Assembly: GCA_963989385.1 (NCBI GenBank)
Contig: OZ022502.1
Coordinates: 6,230,501-6,294,500 of the forward strand
DNA length: 64,000 bases
Reading direction: 5' to 3'
From: Ctena decussata
Taxonomy: Eukaryota; Mollusca; Bivalvia; Lucinida; Lucinidae
Shown: positions 49,176 through 60,350 of the stretch, piece by piece
Layout: each line of letters opens with the position of its first letter
How positions within the stretch are numbered: position 1 is the stretch's first letter
Notes under the pieces: generated by a model
The model's database searches: none
Seen by the model: the letters and a program-made list of their open reading frames with translations, nothing else
Told to the model about the DNA's origin: nothing
Made by a program: the position numbers and the translations under genes

Positions 49176-50054
49176 AGACGAAGTCTAATAAAATCATCGT
49201 TGCCGCCAAAACTTGACTTGATCTCTGTATGGAAGAGAGCATATGTCATGGAATTGTTATTCACCTGTCAGAAGATTTAGTTACATTAAAAATGTTATTA
49301 TTTGCACTTTGCATTTAGTTTTAAATATGTTTTTCACTTTAACGCTGTAATGATTGATAGAGTTAAGCAGAACGCGATAAAAGGCAAATGCCGATGGATT
49401 GAGATAAAAAAGATTTTATGGTGCGAAAAGTCTTCCGTAGTAAAAAAGTAGTTCTTTTCACTCCACGGTGCATAGCCATATCGGACGCTATCTGTGAAAA
49501 CTGGACTCTATCTGTGTATTTCGGAGTCTATTTGCGTTAGTTTAGGATTCTATCCGTCCCAAAATGGAAAACGAGGTAAGGGTGGGTGTTAATAAACTCT
49601 AATATAATTGTAAACAACACATTTTCTTATGGGGCATAAGGTGCACGGAACATCAGACATCCGTGTCTCCCAGTATCTATAGCTGTTATGCCTAATTCGC
49701 ATTTACTTTTGAGTCTACAAGTCAAGATTTAACAATTCTGAAGAGTGTGTCTACTTTGGACGCCGATCAGTTGCGAACGCAATGGAAAGAAAACAGATCG
49801 GTTGGATAAGTTTGACCCTAATGAAGGAATTAAAAATTTTGTAAGGCTCTGAGTTGAAAGAATATCTCCTTTTTGAAGAAATTTGGATTTTTTTTACCTT
49901 TTACAATGGCACCGGATGCTATATGCGCCTGGCACAAGACTCTATCAGCGGCTAATCGTGCTTCACACAGGACTCTATCTGCCAATATCATCGGAAACTA
50001 TCTGTGTTTCAGAAGCATGGGCCTACATTTTTCAAGTGATTCGAAAATGGTATC

Positions 50055-51106
50055 TGTCAGAGAGTAGCTTTTCCCCCCTAGTAGTTTTCCCCCCGGAAAA
50101 ATGACTATGATTTTTCCGTAGTAGAATTTCCCACCGGAAAAATGGCTATATAGTAGAATTCCCCCCCCCCCCCCCCCCCCCCGGAAATATGACTATATAG
50201 CCAATTTTCCCCGGGGAAAATCTACTATACGCGTTTATATATATAGCCGTTTTTCCCCTCCACAGTGGATTTTCCCCCTGGTAATATGATTGCAGTAAAC
50301 ACGTTACATAGTGGAATTTGCTCCTTCTCCAAATATAATAGTGAGGTTCATAACTGAAACAGAAATATGAGTATCTGTCCGTAAAATATACTTGGATAAG
50401 ATGCTAGAACCACATGCATGTGTCCGTCTGTCTGTATTATTTTTTGTTTTGGGGAAAACAGGTAGGCATTTTGCTTTTTCATGTTAGCCTAAAACGGATA
50501 TGAGTGTACGTGGTTTTGTGCATAATGTGTTTGTACAAGTGTTCATCTGGGCGTGCGCGCAGTGCCTAGACTAGTGTTTGCCTTTCATGCAGGAGTCGTG
50601 GGCTCGACTCCCATTGGGACACACGTCCGATTATGATTTTCAATGTAATAACTTCCCTACTAAATCAATCATGACTAGACAAAGCACCCGTTTGTACATC
50701 TTCCTGTAGCTTGCATGAGTATGTATACATATATAAATATCTGCGATGAGAAGAAATCAAACACAGCTCGTTCCTTAAATTAGTAATTATTGATTATTAT
50801 AACAATATGGTTGCTAAATTTGCATATTGATTTTTTGGAATTGATCACGTTATTACCTCCCTTGAAGTACTTATACATTTGTTATGGGATTAATTCCGTA
50901 AAATGTTTCTGTTTCATTCCTTTCCGTTTCGCTCCGTTCCGCAAAATACCAATAGCCATACCAAATTCACTAACAGCCAATTTCCCGGTGGGGGAAAAAG
51001 GACTATGGGGGAAAAGTGGCTCTATGAGGTCCGGACAATCCACTATATAGCCGTCCGTCCTATAGCCATTTTTCCGGGGGAAAGGGGGAAAAACCACTCT
51101 CTGACA
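50055..51106 (+). mobile_element. 1.05-kb TGT...ACA element, copy C
   Basis: TGTCAGAGAGTAGC ... ACTCTCTGACA with exact 5-bp flanks GTATC (50050-50054; 51107-51111). Same orientation as copy A. A poly(C) tract at 50161-50182 replaces the CCCCCC of other copies. Confidence 0.85.
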
Positions 51107-51277
51107 GTATCAACACGAGGCAGATTTCTATTTAGATATCGTTCATGATTGATTGATTCCTCTTCTTGCACACATTTTTAAACTTTTCAGAGGGTTTTGG
51201 TCACCTCAAAGCCGACGAAATGAATCTACGTTTCAATACGCGCCTATACATATTTTTTGCAGTTGCAGTTCTAAGTC

Positions 51278-52565
51278 ATGCTGAAAGTTATCTTGAACAG
51301 GCTTAAACCACAAACCGAAGAGATAGTTGCTGAGGAACAGGCTGGGTTCCGAGCGTGAAGGAGCACCACGGAACAGATCTTCAACCTTAGAGTCCTGTGT
51401 GAAAAGTATCTCCAACATCAGCAGAATCTGTAACATCAGCAGAATCTGTGCCGAGTCTTCATTGATTTCAAAAAAGCCTTTGACAGGGTATGGCATGCAG
51501 CCTTATGGGCCACCATGCGGAGGTGCAATGTCGGTGCAGGTCTAGTTCGCACCATTGAGCAGCTGTACGACAAGGCTACAAGTGCAGTCCTGATCAATAG
51601 CAGCACAGGAGAATGGTTCAGAACAATAGTTGGAGTAAGACAAGGATGTCTTCTGTCACCCACCCTCTTCAACATTTTTCTCGAAAGGATCATGTCTGAT
51701 ACTCTGGAAGAATGGGGGGGGTTGGCATGGGCGGCAGAGACATTGCCAATCTGCGGTTTGCCAATGACATAGACGCTCTAGCTGAGGAAGAGCAGGAACT
51801 AGAAGCTCTAGTTGAAAGTCTCGACCAAACCTGCACAAGGTGTAAGATGGAGATCAGTGCTGAGAGGACCAAACTGATGACGAACAGCGCAGATGGCATC
51901 CAGAGGGAGATCAAATTAAAAGGGCAGAAGCTGGGTACTGTAAGTAGCTTCAAATGCCTTGGGTCAGTTGTCTCAGATGATGGCCCAAAACAGGAGGTTC
52001 TCTCAAGGATTACACAAGCCACTTCAGCTCTTACCAAGCTGAAACCAATTTGAAGATAGCGGCATGTCTCTTGGATCAAGGGTGAGACTTATGCGCTCCC
52101 TTGTCATTTCCATATTTCTGTATGCCTGTGAATCGTGGGCCTTGACAACAGAGTTAGAGAAAAGAACACAGGCCTTTGAAATGAGATGCTACCCAAGGTT
52201 ACTGAACATTTCGTACAAGGACCATATAACCAATGAGGAGGTTCGCAGGAAGACCCAAGCAGCCATTGGAGAATATGATAGGCTCCTGACGCTGGTCGGA
52301 AGGCGGGGCTGGGGTGGTTTGGCCACGTCTCAAGGTCTTCTGGTTTAGCAAAGATAATTCTTCAGGGCACAGTGAAAGGGGAGGGGAGAGGGGTGGACGG
52401 AGGAGGAGGTGGGAAGACAATATCAAGGAGTGGACAGGAATGGATTTTGCCAGCTCGGCTAGGGCAGCTGAAGACGGGACAAGGTGGAAAGGGATTGTTT
52501 CGAAGTCATCTGTGGTGCACCAACGACCTAGTAAGGTTATGGGATAGAATAGAATGAATAGAATA
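51278..52565 (+). pseudogene. Decayed LINE reverse transcriptase
   Basis: Conceptual reading: LKVILNRLKPQTEEIV, EEQAGFRA (then a stop where Arg is expected), CRVFIDFKKAFDRVWH, SSTGEWFRTIVGVRQGCLLS, a frameshift near 51715, then LRFANDID (the YADD-type catalytic box altered to FAND), FKCLGSVVSDDG, a stop at about 52051, FLYACESWALTTELEKRTQA and a further frameshift near 52305. This is the RT region of a non-LTR element of the group that often appears as craniofacial-development-protein-2-like. The end shows a GAATAGAATA repeat (52540-52565), usual for a LINE 3' terminus. 5' truncated and inactive. Confidence 0.8.
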
Positions 52566-53438
52566 GTTATAAGTACAAACGGTGGTGGACACCTAGAGTT
52601 GCGGTTTATAATGAACAACATCTATAGATTGGTGTAACTATATGCATGATATTTGGTCAAAGAAACCCATTAATGGAGAGAGCACTGTCAACTTCCTTTA
52701 CATCTTTTCAGTGAACCGTTGTGGGTGACATGGCCTCATTTTGGCAATCTACTGTGGACACAAATTGAGCATGCGCCGCATGACTTTTTTCAAATTCGGG
52801 ACTTAGCCTGTGCCGTTTTGGCTGATGCAACCACAAGTTTGATCTTTTACGACGTTTTTGGCTGAAAAGAAAACGAAAACAAACATCAAAAGTAAGGTCC
52901 GCTGCTCACAAGTATAGTCCGTTGCCTTGAAGACAACATCTGTCCGTTGGCATAAAATTACATTATTTCAGAGACACAAATAGAATCCGGAACATTGAAA
53001 ATAATGGGTGGTGTCTTTTAAACATTGATGTTAAAGTAAATATTTTATTTATGCACCTAACGCCATGTGTGAATTATCAAGAACATAATTATCTTTGTAA
53101 ATTAAGGACAAAATTCATTACCTGCAAATAAAAACACTGAGTTTTTTCCTTGTTTTCATGGGGCATGTACGCTCCTGCACTATCACGCTGCATTTGATTT
53201 CACTGATGACAAGCACTGAACATCGCTAGCTGAATAATATCGACGGAAATATTAGGAAAAATAAGGTATGTGTTCCGTGGAAACCATGAAACCCAGTACT
53301 TACACGTTTTGTCCCTTTTTCTTCGATTAAATCGCCGAAGCGTCCATGGCAAGTAACAAATAGAGTCCGTAGCGCACACAGATAGAGTCAAGTAACGCAG
53401 ATTCTCACAGATAGCGTCCGATATGGTTATGCACCGTG
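52566..53438. other. Non-coding spacer inside the 4.0-kb element
   Basis: No gene. The last 100 bp are the right inverted repeat. Confidence 0.5.
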
Positions 53439-54144
53439 TACTCGGTGCGTAAATTTACCGGAACGGACCCAATTACCGGATCGGACCGGAATGGACCCTT
53501 ATTATTCATATTTCCAGCCGATTTTTGAGATATTTTGATACAATCTACACGCGCAGATTAATTCAAGGCCCTACCTATGACTAACATCACTGGGTGGTTG
53601 CTTAGTCCCGGCGAGCGATGATTTTTTCTGATAATCGTCAACGATTTTTTCTGACAATTAGTGTCTCGTAAGCGTGACGAAGCAAAAGGGAAAGTGAACA
53701 AACTTATTTTCAATATTTTCTCCATTATATATCCTAATTGCTGTTTGAATAAACTACATTGACTGAAATGCCAGCATTAGATAGTCTGACGTCACTGTGA
53801 TCTTGGACGTCATGAGATCTCTGATGTGGCGTCATAAACTACGCAAAGTCAAAGTCAGGAGATCTACTCCCACCCACGTGTTTCCACCATCTGTATTCTG
53901 TATTCTGTATGTGAGTTTCTGCCTCTGTAGACACACCCTCTTCAGGTAGGTAATTATTGATAAGTATTATAGGTATGGATTCCACCACCAGAACAATCAG
54001 TATTTAAATACAGTTTTTTTGAGAGGAATTCCGCCACCAATACAATCCGTATTTACATACAGTTAATTTGAAGTTGTTATATACACAGGTCGGGTATAAA
54101 GGTCTCTGATTCAATTGAGAAATGCTACTCATTTCTCATGTGGG

Positions 54145-54531
54145 CTACTGTGTCTTCTTTTTGTTCTTTGCCTTATAGGGCTTTGAGGAAAGTTCTAGCT
54201 TACTATATCGAGCAGCATGTAAGGCATATGATAGACGTCTACTGTGGTAACTTATCTGGGTAACATAGTCTTTGATAAAGTCAGTGTTATTTCTAGGACA
54301 CTGTTCCAGAACTACACTGCAGTCAATCACCAGTTGTAAGAAGGAATAACTTTTAACTGCAGGACAAAATTCTAGAAGCATCTGAAGCACAGTCTTGTTC
54401 GATTTGCCAGATAATTTCCAGGTAAAATTTTGTTTGCGCACATTTATACAGTTGATTACTTTTCGAGTATACACGGGGGTAATACCAATTTGCTTACCTG
54501 TGCTGTCGAAAGAACCGTACAAAGACGCCAT
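54145..54531 (-). CDS. Hypothetical protein, possibly spliced
   Basis: 128-aa frame with ATG 54531, ending in Lys-rich KPYKAKNKKKTQ. Cys- and Tyr-containing, mostly helical, no family recognised. Eleven codons in, the DNA reads GCACAG^GTAAGCA, an excellent splice donor, so the true product may be a short first exon MASLYGSFDST joined to a distant exon, with the rest being intron. The long downstream frame argues for read-through coding. Could be part of the 6.4-kb element or a host exon. Confidence 0.35.
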   Translation of the reverse strand: MASLYGSFDSTGKQIGITPVYTRKVINCINVRKQNFTWKLSGKSNKTVLQMLLEFCPAVKSYSFLQLVIDCSVVLEQCPRNNTDFIKDYVTQISYHSRRLSYALHAARYSKLELSSKPYKAKNKKKTQ

Positions 54532-54787
54532 TTGAAGATGCCAAAGGAAGTGGCTCGCGACAGAGAAGGAGGTAGTAAGCAGTACCAGTTATGGTAGATG
54601 ACACATGTATACTATAATGAGGTGGTTGTCGACCGAGTGATACTTCTGTCGACTGTCTCGGTCGACAACCACTTTAGCATGTATAGAAACTGACTGGCTC
54701 TGTTGACAGCACAGGCGTGGGAAATTGGTGTTAGCCCCGTGTTGTAGGTAAAGATAAAAGGCAGCCAAAAAAAAGAGAAATCAGAAA

Positions 54788-55143
54788 TCACTTCTTCACT
54801 ATGTATTTCATTGTCGTGCTCAGTGAATAACTGGTTATGAACAGATTTTGTAGGTGTGTTAATTCTTCGATTTTTTGGGCAGGACTTTGTGTGATTGTTC
54901 TTGTGTGTATTGACACCTTGTTGTTTGTAAACTGGATAGTTTGTATGTCACATTTCAACGAACTGCCTATCACATCAAATACTCTTGCTTTATATTTTAT
55001 TAGGTTCCCTTCTGCATTACGAAGCGGCCACAGAAGACAAAGTTTGTCGTTTGCATGTTTTTCAACACAATGTCGAAGGGTCGTAGTGGCATCAGGAAAT
55101 GACTTGAGACAGTATTTGCATTTACTGTTTTTGCCTTCATCCT
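54788..55143 (-). CDS. Exon with one C2H2 zinc finger
   Basis: Begins after a good splice acceptor (TTATTTGCAG^GATGAAGGC, minus strand, acceptor near 55143); there is no ATG at the start of the open frame. Residues about 9-31 read CKYCLKSFPDATTTLRHCVEKH, a C2H2 finger (C-x2-C ... H-x4-H). The remainder (LLWPLRNAEGNLIKYKARV ...) has no recognised domain. Terminal exon: stop TGA/TAG just before a T-rich region. A single finger followed by a poorly conserved part is common in transposon-associated or expanded bivalve families. Confidence 0.45.
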
Positions 55144-56040
55144 GCAAATAATGAAATAATCGAAACTATGAACCCTTCAGAAGCAAGGAATACAGAAGTC
55201 ATTTTTTTCAAATTTGAATCTTCTCTTCAAGTGCAGATTACACCGAGTCTGCTATTTTCATTTTTTCGAAGTATTCCATTTTTCTAAACAAATCTAACAT
55301 TTCAAATCTTATTTAACTTCACAAGAAGCTGGGGGTGCCGTGCAACTATTAAAAGTTCCCCGTACTCCATCATAGTGCAATACAAGATACAAGCTCTTTA
55401 TTACGAATTTTCGGCCCTCATAGGAACACACATAGTGGTACAGAATGAGCAACCAAACAAATCAAGGAAAGAATTCCAAATGACAGAATGTGAGCAAAAT
55501 AAAAGATACAAAATAATAAAGCATATCTCCTAACAGATGATACAAGTACCATATACATGTAAACACATACTAGCCCTCAAGTAGTCTAAGTAATATGATA
55601 TATAACTACATTAACAATTGCCCAAGATGAAGATCATTCACTGCCATCATAGAGACCCATAGCAGGTAGACTGCTGCATGCCCCATTTATGTAGTGTCCA
55701 CCAAACACAAAGAAATGAAGCAATCCAGGGCATACTGCAAGTATCCCCTAGAGTCACCCTACCCAATGTGGCAAGTGCACACCACCTCAAAATAGTAGCC
55801 GCCACCGATAGACTGACACCAACTTGCTCACAGTTTCTGTTTACAACTTGGCGCCAAACCACCGAGCACCTTGCCAGCCATCATAATTCCACATGTACCC
55901 ACCACAGCCCCATCCGAAGATGAGGCTGCCATGCATACCACTTCTATATAGGCACCCATCAGAATCACCATAGCTATGGAATCCAACATATGTCACATCA
56001 GGTTGTTAAAAGCAGAGGCGTAGCTAGAATGAGGCCTGGA
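55144..56040. other. Non-coding spacer
   Basis: No supported gene. 55640-55940 is GC-richer and open in both strands for 70-80 codons, but I recognise nothing in either translation. Confidence 0.45.
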
Positions 56041-56069
56041 GGGGCAGGCTTCAACAGTTTTCCCTCTTT

Positions 56070-56660
56070 AAAGTAAAAAGATATACTTTCGAGTGAAGCA
56101 CCTCTGAGTTTTGCCTCCCAACTCTTGAGGGACTATTCCCAAAAGAGAGAATCTGCTCCTCCAGGAGCAAATTCTTCCCTCTGAGAACAGACCCTCCAAA
56201 AAAAAAGGACTTCTGTCCAAGGAAAACTCAAAGGCACAACTCACAAAGGAAAGAAATTGCTGCTCTAGAAGCAAACTCCTTCGTTTAAGAGCAGATCCTT
56301 CAAAGAAAGGATTCCCATCCAGGGAAAACTTGATAAGAAAGTCACAAAAGTTGTTTTCTTTTGTAAAAATGGTGGTAGGAGGTACATGGCTAAATGGGTA
56401 TACTTTTGAGAGAAGCACCTCTGCATTTTCGCCTCCCTTTTAAATGAGAGACAACTCCCAAAGAAAAGAATTTGCTCCTCTAGAAGCAAATACCTCTGTC
56501 TGAGAGCTGAGCCCTCTAAGAAAGGACTCCCATCCAGAGAAAAATTGAAGAGACAACTCCTCAAGGAAAGAACTCACACCTGTAGGAGCAAATTCTCTTG
56601 TTCATGAGCAGACCCCTCCAAGAAAGGAGTCCCATCCTGGGAACAGTTGAAGAGGAAGTC
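56070..56660 (-). repeat. Degenerate ~110-bp tandem repeat
   Basis: About five to six units built around GGAAAGAAATTGCTGCTCTA, GAGCAGATCC and AAAGGATTCCCATCCAGGGA; long units of about 320 bp (starting AAGATATACTTTCGAG and GGGTATACTTTTGAG) are also visible. Frames across it are repetitive by-products. Confidence 0.65.
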
Positions 56661-56879
56661 ACAGAAGCTGTTCCACTTTGTATTAATGGTGGAAGGGGGC
56701 ACATTTTCAATAGAAGAAGGATCTCTTATGGAGGTGCATGTATTCATATTTCAAAATACTTCTTTTAGCCAAGTACTATGTCTGGCTATGCTCCTGGTAA
56801 ATATTCATCACAGAAACTGTAGTTGTATGAGTCAGCTAACTGCTGCATGGCAATAAGTGCTGTGTGGCGGCCGAAAAAC

Positions 56880-57515
56880 GTCTCGCCAAACTTCACCATG
56901 GGGCAGATTATATAATTTCTGGTCATTTTGGAAACATATATTTCATTTTGAGTCATTCTGAAAATAGAGAGGCCGAGCCGCTGCTAGGGGCATGGCTGGT
57001 GTTGCACATTACATGTATAAGACGGAACTGAGTACTGATAAGTTGAGAATAATTATTTGTCTGAGAAAATCTGAAGTCTGTTGAAATAATTTCAGTACAC
57101 AATGTAATTGAAAAATTGATGGAACATGGCAAACAGTTTATAACAATGACGTCATATATCTGTTACCATGGTAACTATGAGTTCAAAATCATGCCAGAGT
57201 GACGTCATCTAGACGTCATTCTGCCAAGAGTTTGTTATTATCATTTGTATGGGAGTATGGCAAACAATGTTTACTACGCTCCATCAATTTTTCAATGGCA
57301 TTACATACTGAAATTCTTAAAACAGAAACTTCAGATTTTCTCAAACAAGTAGAAACGTCACTGAAATAGGCGTTAGAAGGCGTGTAACGGTCGTTAAATG
57401 TCTCACCGTGCCCAATCATTGTGCAGATTATATAATTTCTGGTCCTTTGGAATCATTGATTTCATTTCGACAAATTTTAAAAGAGATCAGCTCCTGCTAG
57501 GGACATGGCTGCAAT
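56880..57515. repeat. Palindromic element flanked by direct duplicates
   Basis: Direct repeats at 56905-57000 and 57420-57512 (GCAGATTATATAATTTCTGG ... GCTAGGGACATGGCT) bracket an inverted repeat: 57058-57120 (GAGAAAATCTGAAGTCTGTT) pairs with 57283-57350. GACGTCAT motifs are in the centre. Looks like an insertion of a MITE into, or duplication of, an older repeat. Confidence 0.6.
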
Positions 57516-57524
57516 TGACTTGAT

Positions 57525-57797
57525 TGATCAATTGATTTGATGCTTAACGTCAACGGTAAACAGCTATGGTCATGTCGGGACGGTCAGTTAACCTAACCAC
57601 ACTATTTCTGGGCAGGCTTAGACCTCCTAAGCGGTTAACAAGTACCAAGTGCACTTACTTTCGCCAGTAACTGACAACTGCCTTTCTTGAATCAGCGGAA
57701 GGAGAAACGAAAGTATGTGGCCAGACCGGGTTTCGAACCCAGAACCTATGACTTATGAGTCAGGTGCCCTACTGATTGCGCTACGCGGCCCGGCGGC
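57525..57797 (-). mobile_element. tRNA-Met-headed SINE (minus strand)
   Basis: Minus strand from 57797: a tRNA-like head with box A TAGCGCAATCAGTAGG, a CTCATAA anticodon-loop, and box B GGTTCGAAACC, followed by a body ending GACGTTAAGCATCAAATCAA near 57537. The acceptor stem pairs only partly (GGCC/GGCC then mismatches), and the attached body makes a SINE much more likely than a working tRNA-Met gene. The same tail motif is found at 36453. Confidence 0.65.
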
Positions 57798-57839
57798 TGC
57801 AATTGAACCGAGTATGTTATTTTCATTTATTCCCTTTAT

Positions 57840-58257
57840 GTTTCCCTTGCTTTCAAAGGATTGACTTCTCAGAACACTTTGGTTTAAACATTTCTGTTCT
57901 GGTGTTGATGTAGTATGTGAAAATGTTCAGTCCCTCAAGCGTAGAACCGGCTGGACCTGTGCATTGTCAAGCCTCACATACACTATGCTATGGCGAGGAT
58001 TGTGAGGAACAGGCAAGCACTGTACACCAAAGATAGTATAAAAGGAAATATTGATGCTTTGGAATCACACACATACACACGCATGCATGCACGCACAATT
58101 CTGGAGAAACAATGTAAATTTACTATGCCTCATAAGAGAAAAAATAGCCTGACCGTGGCGGCACTCAAATTTACAACCAAATTTGAAGCAACAGAATGGG
58201 CTACATGGTGCATAAAATGGAAAGGCTGGTCTTTTGATGACCGACAAATATTTAGTC
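57840..58257. other. Non-coding spacer
   Basis: Nothing recognised; a short (CACACG)n-like run lies near 58066-58096. Confidence 0.4.
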
Positions 58258-59588
58258 ATCCATTTATGCACCAAAATTAAGTTTGAAGCATTTTTGATCA
58301 AGCTGTTCAATATATGCCCGATAACGTATCATAATAACTACTCATTTTATGGTTTGCGTTGTCAGAAAAAATCAGGCGCTTTAAATCTATTGTAGGAGCA
58401 AATCTGGGACTTGTAGGAAAAAATCCGGGACCTATGAAAAATGAAAATGGGCTTACAGACCTATTTATATTATTGTTAAGTGTCAAAAAATAATGAGACA
58501 TTTTCCCAACACCGATTTATGATTAAAACTAACGTTACTCTATGGTAAACTTCGCTGACAGAGACACAGAGGACAGTTCTTCAAGATGTACCCTAAACGA
58601 AAATTTCCAGGTTTCTTTTATCTGTTGACCACGTGAAACATGTGTATTTTATCTAATTTGCCTAATCTCTACCAAGAATAAGCATAGGATTTGTAAATAA
58701 ATGTTTTAATCGACTAAACTCACCATTTTGTCGCACCATTTTCTGTTATGACGTCACGGAGAAAAAATCATTGACGATTTGGAAAAAATCCGGGACCGTT
58801 GTCAGAAAAATCGTTGACGATTGTCAGAAAAAATCATCGCCCACCGGGACTAAGCAACCACCCAGTGAACATGTATTATCTTAACTTGCAACCCCTGATT
58901 TCATCCACCGACTTGATACATATAGCTCTACAGATTTTCTATGGCTGAAATGTTGGTCATGGTACTATGGAACAAAAATTCGGGGATTTTTGTGTTTTTC
59001 ATTCGCTCCAAGTCTTGGAAGAAAGATAACCAGATTTTTGTATAAGATTATATGCTTTTATTTATGCACCAAAATTAAGTTTGAAGCATTTTTGATCAAG
59101 CTGTTCAATATATGCCCGATAACGTATCATAATAACTACTCATTTTATGGTTTGCGTTGTCAGAAAAAATCAGGCGCTTTAAATCTATTGTTGGAGCAAA
59201 TCCGGGACTTGTAGGAAAAAATCCGGGACCCCTAGAAAAATGAAAATGGGCTTACAGACCTATTTATATTATTGTTAAGTGTCAAAAAATAATGAGACAT
59301 TTTCCCAACACCGATTTATGATTAAAACTAACGTTACTCTATGGTAAACTTCGCTGACAGAGACACAGAGGACAGTTCTTCAAGATGTACCAGTGAACAT
59401 GTATTATCTTAACTTGCAACCCCTGATTTCATCCACCGACTTGATACATATAGCTCTACAGATTTTCTATGGCTGAAATGTTGGTCATGGTACTATGGAA
59501 CAAAAATTTGGGAATTTTTGTGTTTTTCATTCGCTCCAAGTCTTGGAAGAAAGATAACTAGATTTTTGTATAAGATTATATGCTTTTA
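58258..59588 (+). repeat. 802-bp tandem duplication with internal deletion in copy 2
   Basis: Copy 1 58258-59059, copy 2 59060-59588, nearly identical in sequence (ATTTATGCACCAAAATTAAG ... AGATTATATGCTTTTA). Copy 2 lacks about 271 bp (58592-58862 of copy 1), the junction having ACC microhomology. Confidence 0.85.
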
Positions 59589-59589
59589 A

Positions 59590-60030
59590 GATGAAACGCA
59601 TGGGGTATTAAGAGGCCTACCCATGGCGCAAAATACTCAAAGAGTATTTTGACTAATTTGCGCTAAATGGCATACAGAATATGTATTAATATTAAATAAG
59701 AGTTATTTAATAAAAAATATTACAAATATCTACTGAATAAGGGAAAAACGGGTCCGTTCCGGTAAATCAGTCCATTCCGATCCGTTCCGGTTAATTTACG
59801 CACCCGGCTGTACTGAACCGGGTAAAATACAGTACCGTATCATCGGAAGCATATCGGAATGTACCGAAGAATGTCAATAATATACGGACCAGTTTGGTTT
59901 CTCGCCACAGTGGATAACCCCAACATAAGTATACTGCTATTCAATAATAATATCAGACATGTGATACAGCTGAGAAGACAAATAGGGAGATTTTCCTCTA
60001 CTTTTTTTCCAAATAGGGAGAATGATTAAA
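59590..60030. other. Non-coding: right end of the 6.4-kb element and flank
   Basis: Contains the right inverted repeat (to 59804) and AT-rich DNA; a short palindrome CAAAATACTC/GAGTATTTTG lies at 59629-59651. No gene. Confidence 0.45.
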
Positions 60031-60034
60031 CAAG

Positions 60035-60350
60035 CGCGGTGGCTCAGTGGTTAGTGCACTTGACTCTGAAGTCTGAAGGTCGTGGGTTCGAGCCTCACCA
60101 GAGGTGAAATCTTCCTATGTCCGAACGCGTTTTTCTAGCATCATTTGCAGGGATGATGCTAACAAGTGTGCCGTCCTTCGGATCGGGACGTTAACTGGAG
60201 GCCCCCTGTGCAGGGAGAGTCATCCCCTGTGCAGGTTAAAGATCCCTACTAATAGCTACGTGGCTATATGTAGGCTTTCATCCTGCAACACCGGAGTGTA
60301 CAAAAGTACACCGTCTGTGTCCCCTTCTGGGGTTAAGGCGTAAATGGAAA
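60035..60350 (+). mobile_element. tRNA-headed SINE
   Basis: Head with box A TGGCTCAGTGGTTAGTGCA and box B GGTTCGAGCC, followed by a conserved-type body (CCGTCCTTCGGATCGGGACG, GTGCAGGTTAAAGATCCC) and a tail ending GTTAAGGCGTAAATGG then A-rich. It is inserted into a locally repeated AAATAGGGAGA sequence (59985-60500). Confidence 0.75.

Larger units (their letters stand above)
49464..53438. mobile_element. 4.0-kb inverted-repeat element
   Basis: CACGGTGCATAGCCATATCG at the left and its inverse (CGATATGGTTATGCACCGTG) at the right; similarity extends about 95 bp inward with GGACGCTATCTGTGA and ACTCTATCTGTGT. Flanks CACTC/TACTC differ by one base. Interior contains copy C of the TGT...ACA element and a LINE fragment, so it is either an old host of nested insertions or a chance bracket; the long arm match favours the former. 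No transposase seen. Confidence 0.6.
53444..59804. mobile_element. 6.4-kb inverted-repeat element with zinc-finger and hypothetical genes
   Basis: GGTGCGTAAATTTACCGGAA at the left and the inverse TTCCGGTTAATTTACGCACC at the right, with repeated CCGTTCCGG/CCGGAACGG motifs below both ends. TGTACT occurs just outside each end. Inner arms also pair: CACTGGGTGGTTGCTTAGTC (53589) with the inverse at 58846-58866. It encloses two minus-strand gene fragments. The DNA-transposon superfamily is not determined. Confidence 0.6.

Noticed and set aside
55640..55940. Opposing 71- and 81-codon frames as host exons
   Set aside because: No recognisable domain in either strand and no splice sites that clearly bound them.
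57722..57797. A functional tRNA-Met gene
   Set aside because: Box A and B are good, but the acceptor stem pairs poorly and a SINE body with GACGTTAAGCATC tail follows directly.
60035..60110. A tRNA gene at the start of the 60-kb repeat
   Set aside because: tRNA-like head fused to a conserved SINE body and tail; the cloverleaf is incomplete.
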